Shown here piece after piece: positions 20,614 to 28,503 of a DNA stretch of 64,000 nt. The stretch is taken from the NCBI RefSeq assembly GCF_010993985.1, contig NZ_WINH01000012.1, forward strand, positions 1-64,000, in the 5' to 3' direction. The stretch comes from Paraferrimonas sp. SM1919. Its GTDB lineage: Bacteria; Pseudomonadota; Gammaproteobacteria; Enterobacterales; Shewanellaceae. The notes under the pieces are model-generated. The model did not search any database, was not told the origin of the DNA, and saw only the letters and a program-made list of their open reading frames with translations. A program made the translations under genes and the position numbers. The first letter of the stretch is position 1; each line of letters begins with the position of its first letter.

Positions 20614-21780
20614 ATGAAAGATTACTTCAACAATAAATACCCAGAAATCTCTGATTTAAAAGTCGCAGCTAAAAAACGTATGCCGAAATTTGCTTACGAC
20701 TATTTAATTGGCGGCTGTATGGAAGACATCAGTCTAAAACGTAATCGTCAGGCGATTGAATCGGTGCAACTACGCAGCCAATTGCTGAAACCTTTTGACG
20801 GTACGGATTTGAGCGTTGAGCTATTTGGTCACAAATACGCGGCACCATTTGGCATCGCTCCTGTTGGCTTACAAGGATTGATGTGGCCTAAGGCACCCGA
20901 AATATTGGCCAAAACAGCAAAAGAGATGAACATCCCTTATGTGCTCAGTACCGTGTCTTCCGCGAGCTTAGAAACGATTGCCGAAATTTCAGAAGGCCAT
21001 GCTTGGTTTCAATTGTACAACCCAACCGATGCCAGTATTCGTAAAGACTTACTTAATCGCATTAAGGCGGCTGGTTATAAGGTATTGGTCGTCACTGTCG
21101 ATGTACCAACCTTTGGCTATCGTCCTCGTGATATAAAAAATGGCTTGGCGATGCCACCCAAAATGAACCTCACCAATATTGCACAAATGCTAGCCAACCC
21201 AACTTGGTTATACGAAACCGCTCTAGCAGGCAAGCCTGAAATGCAAACCCTAAAGCCTTATATGCCTAAAAACATGCCGACCGATGAACTGGCTGCTTTT
21301 ATGAATAAAACTGTAATGGGACGAGTCGACATTGAAGGTTTGAAACCATTAAGGGATACTTGGGATGGTCCTTTAATTGTTAAGGGGCTCATTAACGAGC
21401 TTGATGTTAAAGCTGCGATAGAATTAGGTGCCGATGCGGTAGTGATGTCGAACCATGGTGGCCGACAACTCGATGCAGGTGAAGCACCAGTGAAACCGCT
21501 TCAACAAGTATCTCAGAAGTACGGCGACCAAATCAAAATTATGATGGACAGTGGCCTACGCAGTGGCACCAATATTGCCGGAGCGCTGGCTTCTGGTGCT
21601 GATTTCACCTTCCTTGGAAGACCTTTTGTTTATGGTGTTGGCGCATTAGGTAACAAAGGTGGGTATCATACAATCAATGCTCTTTCTCTACAGCTAACGC
21701 AAATTATGACTCAATTAGGCTGCCCCAATGTGGCCAGTTTAAAAGAGTACCTTGTTAGGGAGAATGGGGTAAATGGATAA
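20614..21780 (+). CDS. FMN-dependent alpha-hydroxy acid dehydrogenase, probable L-lactate dehydrogenase
   Basis: A 388-residue TIM-barrel flavoenzyme of the LldD/glycolate oxidase family. Motifs: FGIAPVGLQGLMWP (FMN site), VTVDVPTFGYRPRD, the active-site base His281 in SNHGGRQLD, and MMDSGLRSGTNIAGALASGA and FLGRPFVYG near the end (FMN phosphate). I chose the ATG at 20614; a TTG at 20608 has a closer AGG and could be used. The pathway in this operon ends in pyruvate and L-lactate, and this enzyme would oxidise L-lactate to pyruvate. If L-galactose is the substrate the product would be L-glycerate, which such enzymes may also oxidise. It overlaps the next gene by eight bases. Confidence 0.87.
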   Translation: MKDYFNNKYPEISDLKVAAKKRMPKFAYDYLIGGCMEDISLKRNRQAIESVQLRSQLLKPFDGTDLSVELFGHKYAAPFGIAPVGLQGLMWPKAPEILAKTAKEMNIPYVLSTVSSASLETIAEISEGHAWFQLYNPTDASIRKDLLNRIKAAGYKVLVVTVDVPTFGYRPRDIKNGLAMPPKMNLTNIAQMLANPTWLYETALAGKPEMQTLKPYMPKNMPTDELAAFMNKTVMGRVDIEGLKPLRDTWDGPLIVKGLINELDVKAAIELGADAVVMSNHGGRQLDAGEAPVKPLQQVSQKYGDQIKIMMDSGLRSGTNIAGALASGADFTFLGRPFVYGVGALGNKGGYHTINALSLQLTQIMTQLGCPNVASLKEYLVRENGVNG

Positions 21781-22825
21781 ACACATCCAACGACAAACAT
21801 TAGGTAATACTGATATCAAAGTCAGTCAACTGGGGTTTGGCGCCGCATCATTGGGTAACCTATACCATAAAGTTTCAGAGCTAGACTCATCAGCAACCCT
21901 TACGGCTGCGATTAGTGCTGGGCTTAACCTCTATGATACCGCGCCTCGTTATGGTCTGGGTTTGAGCGAGCGTCGCGTCGGTAATGCCCTTCGCGAATTA
22001 GCCAGAGATAGCTATGTGGTCTCGACTAAAGTCGGCCGTATCCTTACTCCTGATAGACACGCTAACACCAGTGAACTTCGCTATGGTTTTGATACTCCTA
22101 TGCCATTTGATGCCCATTATGATTATTCATATGATGGCATTATGCGCTCCTATGAGGACAGCTTACAGCGTCTAGGTTTAGCCAGTATCGATGTACTTTT
22201 GGTGCATGATATCGGCAAGCTAACCCATGGCGAGCAAGACAGCCATTACTTTAAGCAGCTAGAAACCAGCGGTTATAAAGCCCTAGAAGAACTTCGCAGT
22301 TCCAAGCAAATTAGAGCCGTTGGCCTTGGGGTTAACGAAACGCAGGTTTGTGAACGCGCCATGCACATAGGTCAGTTTGATTGCTTTTTACTGGCAGGAC
22401 GTTACTCACTATTGGAGCAAGGAGCCATCGATAGCTTCTTGCCCAAATGTATGGAGCACGGCGCCTCGGTCATTTTAGGCGGGCCGTATAATTCAGGTAT
22501 TTTGGCAACTGGGGTTAGCAACAACCCTAATGCTACCTACGACTACGAACCTGCCCCTAAGCACATCATCGAACGTGTCGCCAAAATTGAAAATATTTGT
22601 CAAGATCACAAGGTGAGCTTAGCCGCCGCAGCGCTGCAATTCCCGATTGCGCACCCCGCAGTTGCCACCGTGATCCCAGGCATGGGCACAGGGGCAAGGG
22701 TTGAAAAAACCGTCCAGCTGTTTAACCAAGTCATCAGCGATGATTTTTGGCAGGAACTTAAAGCTGAGGGCTTAATTCAAGCCAATGCGCCAGTTCCAGG
22801 AGAGGTCGAAGCAGATGCACGTTAA
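21773..22825 (+). CDS. Aldo/keto reductase, probable L-fucose dehydrogenase
   Basis: A 350-residue AKR with the family tetrad Asp55, Tyr60, Lys86 and His145 (LYDTAPRYGLG, STKVG, LLVHDIG). The sequence is like D-threo-aldose 1-dehydrogenase and pyridoxal 4-dehydrogenase of bacterial L-fucose loci. It should oxidise L-fucose at C1 with NAD(P)+ to the lactone, the first step of the pathway; such enzymes commonly take L-galactose and D-arabinose too. It overlaps the genes before and after it (8 and 11 bases), which suggests coupled translation. Confidence 0.87.
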   Translation: MDKHIQRQTLGNTDIKVSQLGFGAASLGNLYHKVSELDSSATLTAAISAGLNLYDTAPRYGLGLSERRVGNALRELARDSYVVSTKVGRILTPDRHANTSELRYGFDTPMPFDAHYDYSYDGIMRSYEDSLQRLGLASIDVLLVHDIGKLTHGEQDSHYFKQLETSGYKALEELRSSKQIRAVGLGVNETQVCERAMHIGQFDCFLLAGRYSLLEQGAIDSFLPKCMEHGASVILGGPYNSGILATGVSNNPNATYDYEPAPKHIIERVAKIENICQDHKVSLAAAALQFPIAHPAVATVIPGMGTGARVEKTVQLFNQVISDDFWQELKAEGLIQANAPVPGEVEADAR

Positions 22826-23690
22826 TTCCCTTAACGTTATTGATAGCCACCAGCATTTCTGGCAATTAAGTCGTGGCGATTACGCTTGGCTCACCCCAGA
22901 GTTAAGCAAGCTTTATCGTGATTTCTTACCCTCTGATTTTTTGCAAGAGGTCAAGGATATCAATGTTTCGCAAACTATTCTGGTGCAAGCCAGCAACACC
23001 GACGCTGAAACCGACTTCATGTTGCAGCTCGCCGCTGACAATGACTTTATTGGTGGCGTCGTCGGTTGGATCGATTTTGAGGGCGAAATCGAAACGGTTT
23101 GTCAGCGCTTGCAAACACTAGCTGCCAACCCAAAATTCAAAGGAGTTAGGCCAATGTTGCAAGACATTGATGATCCTAATTGGATTTTAACCCCCAGATT
23201 TGATGCGATCTTTAAGCAGCTTATCAGCCTAAATTTAAGTTTTGATGCCCTAATAAATAGCCAACATATTCCAGCTCTAGAGACCATTGCCAAACGCTAT
23301 CCTAATCTCAATATTGTCATTGATCACTGTGCCAAACCGAACATTGCAGATAGACAATTCGATTACTGGCAGCAAGGCATTGCTAAATTTATCAAACTTG
23401 CGAATGTCAGCGTTAAAGTCTCAGGTTTAACAACCGAAGCAAGCTCACAACAGCGGTCACCGCAAGATTATCAAGATTACCTGTTATATATGTTGCAAAA
23501 CTTTGGCTCACAAAGATTAATGTGGGGCAGCGATTGGCCTGTGGTAAATCTCAATAGCAGCTACCACAAGTGGCTTGAAATTTGCGAAAACATCACAGTT
23601 GACTGGTCTGCACAGGATTTTAACAATCTGTTTCACTACAGCGCAGCCAAATTTTATAAATTAGACAATCTATTTTCCAAGGATAAGTAA
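22815..23690 (+). CDS. L-fucono-lactonase (amidohydrolase 2 family)
   Basis: A 291-residue metal hydrolase from the ATG at 22815, which has AGGAGAGG about nine bases before it; a longer frame from 22785 has no such site. The metal motif His12-x-His14 (IDSHQHFW), DHCAKP in the middle and the final MWGSDWPV with its metal Asp are as in L-fucono- and L-rhamnono-lactonases. It opens the lactone made by the AKR to L-fuconate (or L-galactonate). It overlaps the AKR gene by 11 bases and ends exactly where the SDR gene begins. Confidence 0.9.
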   Translation: MHVNSLNVIDSHQHFWQLSRGDYAWLTPELSKLYRDFLPSDFLQEVKDINVSQTILVQASNTDAETDFMLQLAADNDFIGGVVGWIDFEGEIETVCQRLQTLAANPKFKGVRPMLQDIDDPNWILTPRFDAIFKQLISLNLSFDALINSQHIPALETIAKRYPNLNIVIDHCAKPNIADRQFDYWQQGIAKFIKLANVSVKVSGLTTEASSQQRSPQDYQDYLLYMLQNFGSQRLMWGSDWPVVNLNSSYHKWLEICENITVDWSAQDFNNLFHYSAAKFYKLDNLFSKDK

Positions 23691-24461
23691 ATGACTTCAA
23701 CAAGCATTGCAATCGTAACCGGAGGTGGCAGTGGCATTGGCTACGCCATCTGTAAGGCCCTTGCCGAGCAAAACCATACTGTAATTGTTGCAGATTTACA
23801 CTTAGAAACGGCACAAAAAACCGCTGCGGAAATCACCAGTGAAGGGGGTAAAGCCCATGCTTTAGCCGTAGATGTGTCTAACCATGATGCAGTTAACGTT
23901 GCTTTTAATCAAGTCATCGAGCGCCATGGACGCATTGATATTCTGATTAATAATGCAGGAATTGGCTCAGTGGGCACACTAGAAGAAACCCCAGAAGCTG
24001 AGTTTGATAAAGTCTATAACGTTAATGTAAAAGGTGTTTATAACTGTAGCCACGCGGTCATATCACAGATGCGTAAACAGCAATCAGGCCTAATTATCAA
24101 TATGGCTTCAATTGCCTCCAGCGTAGGTATTGCAGATCGCTTTGCTTACTCAATGAGTAAAGGCGCGGTACTTACCATGACTTACTCAATCGCGAAAGAC
24201 TATGTACAAGATGGCATTCGTTGTAATTCGATTGCACCGGGCCGTGTGCACACCCCATTTGTAGACGCTTATCTTGAGAAAAACTATCCAGATAACAAAC
24301 AGCAAATGTTCGAAACCCTTTCCAAAACCCAGCCAATTGGCCGTATGGGCATGCCACAAGAAATCGCAGCCATGGTGAAATACCTATGCTCAAGCGATGC
24401 CACATTTATTACTGGCAGCAATTTCCCTATCGACGGCGGCTTTGTCACAATTAACAATTAG
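23691..24461 (+). CDS. SDR, probable 2-keto-3-deoxy-L-fuconate 4-dehydrogenase
   Basis: A 256-residue short-chain dehydrogenase. The nucleotide motif TGGGSGIG is at residues 10-17, NNAG at 87-90, and the active site has Ser140, Tyr153 and Lys157 (YSMSK). The C-terminus has the usual GSNFPIDGGF. Asp35 after the second strand (VADLH) suggests NAD+ over NADP+. In this operon it fits oxidation of 2-keto-3-deoxy-L-fuconate at C4 to the 2,4-diketo acid used by the next enzyme. It starts directly after the lactonase stop. Confidence 0.88.
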   Translation: MTSTSIAIVTGGGSGIGYAICKALAEQNHTVIVADLHLETAQKTAAEITSEGGKAHALAVDVSNHDAVNVAFNQVIERHGRIDILINNAGIGSVGTLEETPEAEFDKVYNVNVKGVYNCSHAVISQMRKQQSGLIINMASIASSVGIADRFAYSMSKGAVLTMTYSIAKDYVQDGIRCNSIAPGRVHTPFVDAYLEKNYPDNKQQMFETLSKTQPIGRMGMPQEIAAMVKYLCSSDATFITGSNFPIDGGFVTINN

Positions 24462-24469
24462 GAACAATA

Positions 24470-25312
24470 ATGAAACTATTACGCTTTGGTCCACAGGGAC
24501 AAGAAAAACCAGGTATCTTAGACGCTCAAGGTCAAATTCGTGACCTATCAGGCATTGTCAGTGACATCAATGGCGCAGCCCTATCTGATGCCATGTTAGC
24601 TAAGCTAAAGGCTTTAGATTTAACAACTCTACCAGTCGTCGAAGGTGATGTGCGTTACGGCTCATGTGTGACCAACGTTGGTAAGTTCATTTGTATTGGC
24701 CTTAACTACGCGGATCATGCGGCTGAATCAAATATGCCGATTCCAACTGAACCAGAAGTATTCTCTAAGTTTACCACTGCGATTTGTGGTGCCAATGATG
24801 ATATCGTTAAGCCTAAAGGCAGTACTAAGCTTGACTGGGAAGTAGAACTGGCCATTGTTATCGGTAAAGAAGCGTCTTACATCAGCGAAGAAGAAGCGCA
24901 AGCACACATTGCCGGCTACACAGTGTGTAACGATGTATCTGAACGTGCATTCCAACTTGAGATGGGCAACCAGTGGGATAAAGGCAAAGGCTGTGACACC
25001 TTTGGTCCAATTGGCCCATACCTTGTAACCCGTGATGAGATCCCAGATCCACACAACTTAGGCATGTGGTTAGAAGTAAACGGCAAGCGTTACCAAAACG
25101 GTAATACTAACACTATGATCTTCAAGCCGGCTTTCATTGTTAGCTACCTGAGCCAGTTCACCACCTTAAAACCTGGTGATGTTATCTCTACAGGTACCCC
25201 TCCTGGTGTTGGCCTTGGTCAAACTCCACCGGTATACCTAAACGCAGGTGATGTTATCAAGCTTGGCATTGAAGGCCTTGGCAGCCAACAACAAACTGTG
25301 ATTGAGCACTAA
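24470..25312 (+). CDS. FAH-family hydrolase, probable 2,4-diketo-3-deoxy-L-fuconate hydrolase
   Basis: A 280-residue fumarylacetoacetate hydrolase family protein with the family's core motifs: IGLNYADHAAE, EPEVFSKF, LDWEVELAIVIG, VCNDVSERAFQ, and ISTGTPPGVGLG near the end; the acidic residues of these hold a divalent metal. It cleaves the C-C bond of the 2,4-diketo acid, giving pyruvate and L-lactate (from fucose) or L-glycerate (from L-galactose). Last gene of the seven-gene operon; a strong terminator follows. Confidence 0.9.
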   Translation: MKLLRFGPQGQEKPGILDAQGQIRDLSGIVSDINGAALSDAMLAKLKALDLTTLPVVEGDVRYGSCVTNVGKFICIGLNYADHAAESNMPIPTEPEVFSKFTTAICGANDDIVKPKGSTKLDWEVELAIVIGKEASYISEEEAQAHIAGYTVCNDVSERAFQLEMGNQWDKGKGCDTFGPIGPYLVTRDEIPDPHNLGMWLEVNGKRYQNGNTNTMIFKPAFIVSYLSQFTTLKPGDVISTGTPPGVGLGQTPPVYLNAGDVIKLGIEGLGSQQQTVIEH

Positions 25313-25330
25313 ATACACCTAAACTTAGCA

Positions 25331-25366
25331 AAGCCTTTTTTAGTGCAAACTAGAAAAGGCTTTTTT
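25331..25366 (+). terminator. Terminator of the fucose operon
   Basis: AAGCCTTTT (25331-25339) and AAAAGGCTT (25354-25362), then a T-run. It separates the catabolic operon from the ABC protein gene. Confidence 0.9.
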
Positions 25367-25382
25367 GTCGGAGAATTATTTT

Positions 25383-26741
25383 ATGCTGACGATGACGAAC
25401 CTTAATCTTCCGCACCTTAAAGTTGAAGAGCTATCGATCAGTCGAGGACAGTTTTGCGGCATACTCAGTCGCAATGACATCAGTGAAAAGTACCTACTAG
25501 ATGCGTTATCGGGCCAGTATGATCAACACCCCGAAATCTTATGGTCTGATAACTGCAAAGCACAGGTTATTTCTTTTGAATCGATTCAACAGGTATTTGA
25601 GCACGAGCTTAAAATTGATGAAACCGATATTACCAACGAGTTTGATCCCGGCACCCTTGCCATCGATTTTATTGGTGAAACTAATCTTGATTCAGATCTT
25701 ATCGATAGGCTTTCACTTCGCCCACATCTTCATAAAGGTTTTAGGCAATTAAGCACCGGACAAGCCAAAAAGCTGCTGATCGCCAATGCCATCTTTTCAG
25801 GCTGTAATACCCTAGTGCTTTGCCATCCTTTTGATGGACTAGACAGCAGCAGCAACCAGGCACTTAGCCAAACCTTGAACTATTTACACCAGCAAGGCAC
25901 TACTTTAATTATGGTAATGAATAATTACCACGACATAGTGCAAAGCTTTAGCCATGTCGCTATGATCGAAGCGGGTTCATTAACCACAACGGATGATTCT
26001 GCCATTGAGGTTGCCAAGCGTTTTTTTGATGTCAGCCCAATTAATGTTTCCCAGAGCCCACAATACCAAGCGAGGCAGTATTGGCACCGCTACCTTTGTG
26101 AGCTTAAAGATTGCCGCGTCAGCTTTGATGGTAAAGTGGTGTTCGAAAATATCAACTTTCGCCTTAAGCCCTTGCAACACACCTTAATCACCGGAAAAAA
26201 TGGCGCGGGCAAGTCCACACTATTACAGCTTATTACGGGGGATTGCCCCCAGTGCTACAGCAACGATGTCACAGTATTTGGCTATAGACGCGGCACAGGG
26301 GAAAGTATATGGGACATCAAAAAACATTATGGTTTAGTCAACAGTGAATTACATCGCTATTACCGCATCGCCTGCGATACCTTAACCGTGGTAGCCTCAG
26401 GCTTTCATGACAGCATTGGTGTGTATAAGCAGGTAAACAGCAAGCAAATCAGCCTAGCCAAACAGTGGCTTGATTTTGTTGGCTTAAGGGACCACCAGCA
26501 AACTCGTTTTCAAAACTTAAGCTTTGGGCAGCAGCGTTTAGCACTGATTGCACGGGCACTGGTTAAATCCCCTTTGCTACTGATACTAGATGAACCCACT
26601 CAAGGTCTTGATGAACAGCACAGACAAATGGTGTTGAACTTAATCACTAAAATCGCTAACGAAAAGCTGGCAACCATACTGTATGTCAGCCACCTAGAAG
26701 ATGAACACATCGATATTTTTGAGCGAAACTTCCAGCTGTAA
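25383..26741 (+). CDS. ModF-like protein with two ABC ATPase domains, the first degenerate
   Basis: A 452-residue cytoplasmic protein from the ATG at 25383, chosen because GGAG stands nine bases before it; a TTG 18 bases earlier is less likely. It has two ABC domains in tandem, the plan of ModF (PhrA). The second is intact: Walker A GKNGAGKST with Lys277, signature LSFGQQ, and Walker B LLLILDEPTQGLD. The first has lost Walker A (GILSRNDISEKYLL where GxxGxGKS/T is expected) and has CH instead of DE in its Walker B (LVLCHPFDGLD), though it keeps a signature-like LSTGQAKK. So only one ATP site may be hydrolytic. No permease is nearby. ModF is linked to molybdate transport in E. coli, but its role is poorly known; there are no mod genes in this window. 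Confidence 0.8.
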   Translation: MLTMTNLNLPHLKVEELSISRGQFCGILSRNDISEKYLLDALSGQYDQHPEILWSDNCKAQVISFESIQQVFEHELKIDETDITNEFDPGTLAIDFIGETNLDSDLIDRLSLRPHLHKGFRQLSTGQAKKLLIANAIFSGCNTLVLCHPFDGLDSSSNQALSQTLNYLHQQGTTLIMVMNNYHDIVQSFSHVAMIEAGSLTTTDDSAIEVAKRFFDVSPINVSQSPQYQARQYWHRYLCELKDCRVSFDGKVVFENINFRLKPLQHTLITGKNGAGKSTLLQLITGDCPQCYSNDVTVFGYRRGTGESIWDIKKHYGLVNSELHRYYRIACDTLTVVASGFHDSIGVYKQVNSKQISLAKQWLDFVGLRDHQQTRFQNLSFGQQRLALIARALVKSPLLLILDEPTQGLDEQHRQMVLNLITKIANEKLATILYVSHLEDEHIDIFERNFQL

Positions 26742-26754
26742 ACACCACGAAACC

Positions 26755-26768
26755 TGTATATAAAAATA
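26755..26768 (+). promoter_or_regulatory. Weak operator candidate before the second sulfatase
   Basis: TGTATATAAAAATA, 45 bases before the sulfatase start. It shares TATATAAAAA with the site at 17689-17702 but lacks the TCA start of the element. Low support. Confidence 0.25.
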
Positions 26769-26812
26769 ACCAGACACCGCAACTAATTGACTGAGTTGAA
26801 TTTGGAAAGAAT

Positions 26813-28465
26813 ATGAAATGGAATGATTTTGTTAGGGGATTTACCCTTGTCAGCAGCCTTTTTATGGCTAACGCCTTTAGCCACAGCGCCCAACCTAACA
26901 TCGTATTAATACTCACAGACGACCAATCCTACGGCATGATGGGGGTGACGGGTAATCCAGTCGTGGAAACACCCAATATTGATGCCCTTGCTAACGAAGG
27001 CGTGTTCTTCTCTAACGCCCATGTCACCAGCTCAATTTGTACCCCAAGCCGTGTCTCCACCCTTTTAGGGCAATACGAGCGCATGCACAATGTGAACTTT
27101 AACTCTGGCACCGCAGTATCTAAATTTGCCTGGGAACAGTCTTACCCACACCAATTCAAACAGGCGGGCTATTACACTGGCTGGATTGGTAAAAACCATG
27201 TCCCAGTTGGGAAACATGGCTATCAAACCGGCTTAATGGAAAAGAGCTTTGACTATTGGTACGCCGGTCATGGGCATATGTTCTTTTATCCAAAATTTAG
27301 ACATTCGATTTTCTCTGAAGCTCACGCAGATACCCAAGCTGAAATTATTCAAGAAGGGGTAACCGATTTTCTAGATAGCAATGAATATCGTTTTAAAAAG
27401 GCGCTCACCTTCTTTGACAGGCGCCCCACTGATAAACCTTTTATGCTGTCGATTAACTTCAATTTACCCCACAATGCTGGCACCAGTAATATGAAGCAAA
27501 AAGACAGCGACGGTGAGTTATATACCACAAAGTATCGTAACCAAGAGATCCCTCTGCCAGAACACTACGTCGCTAAAAAAGACATCAAACAACCTAAGCT
27601 GCCAGCAAGCCTACTGCGCAGCCGCGATAGACAATTTATTTACGACTATGTTGATACTCCTGAAACCTTAAAAGAGCGTCAGATTCGTCAATACCAAGCC
27701 ATGACAGGGATAGACAATTTAGTGGGGCATTTACGCCATAGTCTAGAGCAACAAGGGCTTGCGGATAACACCATTATTATCTTTACCTCGGATCATGGTC
27801 TGTTTATGGGTGAGCACGGCTTAGGAGGGAAATCACTGTGTTACGAAAAGACTAACCACGTCCCACTCATTGTGTTTGATCCAAGGGCAAAGCCAACAGG
27901 CAAACGTAATGCTCTGGTACAAAACATAGATTTAGCGCCGACTATGCTTGCCCTAGCGGGGTTAGAGGCCCCAAGCAGCATGCAAGGAGAAAACTTCAGC
28001 CCAAGCATCTATGAAGATAAACCACTAAAGCGTCAATACGCTTTTGCAGAAAACCTTTGGTCGACTCACTTCGGTAACCCTCGCTGTGAAGCCATTCAAG
28101 ATAGTGAGTGGAAGTACATACGTTATTTTGCCAACCATAACTTATCTGCAGTTGATACCGTAAAATTGGCTAAAAAGTTAAACATGCCTGTCAATAAACT
28201 ACTGTACGGCACCCACGATAATGATGTCGCCCAATACATGCACTATGTAGAAGCATCAATCAAGGGCGAACAACCGGTTTATGAAGAGCTTTATCATTTA
28301 AAAAGCGATCCTGATGAGCTGATGAATTTGGCACAAAAACATCAGCACCATGTAAAACTAGAACAGCTACGGGCAAGTATTGCTGATGTGGTCAAACAAG
28401 CACGAGGCCGGCCAACCAATAATGTTGTGCGCTATACTCTAGATTCCAACCCTGATAACAAATAA
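26813..28465 (+). CDS. Periplasmic sulfatase (family S1)
   Basis: A 550-residue type I sulfatase with a cleavable signal peptide (residues 1-26). Asp36-Asp37 (ILTDDQSYG) bind the metal; the formylglycine site is Cys76-Thr-Pro-Ser-Arg80 (SSICTPSRVST); further conserved stretches are GKNHVPVGKHG and FTSDHGLFMGEHGLGGK. It differs clearly from the lipoprotein sulfatase at 7855-9393, so the two probably remove different sulfate groups. It ends the glycan island, 71 bases after the ModF-like gene and possibly with its own promoter. A choline-sulfatase-like or heparan-type role is less likely given its neighbours. Confidence 0.9.
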   Translation: MKWNDFVRGFTLVSSLFMANAFSHSAQPNIVLILTDDQSYGMMGVTGNPVVETPNIDALANEGVFFSNAHVTSSICTPSRVSTLLGQYERMHNVNFNSGTAVSKFAWEQSYPHQFKQAGYYTGWIGKNHVPVGKHGYQTGLMEKSFDYWYAGHGHMFFYPKFRHSIFSEAHADTQAEIIQEGVTDFLDSNEYRFKKALTFFDRRPTDKPFMLSINFNLPHNAGTSNMKQKDSDGELYTTKYRNQEIPLPEHYVAKKDIKQPKLPASLLRSRDRQFIYDYVDTPETLKERQIRQYQAMTGIDNLVGHLRHSLEQQGLADNTIIIFTSDHGLFMGEHGLGGKSLCYEKTNHVPLIVFDPRAKPTGKRNALVQNIDLAPTMLALAGLEAPSSMQGENFSPSIYEDKPLKRQYAFAENLWSTHFGNPRCEAIQDSEWKYIRYFANHNLSAVDTVKLAKKLNMPVNKLLYGTHDNDVAQYMHYVEASIKGEQPVYEELYHLKSDPDELMNLAQKHQHHVKLEQLRASIADVVKQARGRPTNNVVRYTLDSNPDNK

Positions 28466-28477
28466 GGGAGCAGCTTG

Positions 28478-28501
28478 AGTGTGGAGCTTTAGCTCCACAC
28501 T
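28478..28501. terminator. Hairpin between convergent sulfatase and glnE
   Basis: AGTGTGGAGCT (28478-28488), TT loop, AGCTCCACACT (28491-28501): an eleven-base-pair perfect stem. No T-run on either side, so it is a weak or factor-assisted bidirectional stop. Confidence 0.55.
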
Positions 28502-28503
28502 GA

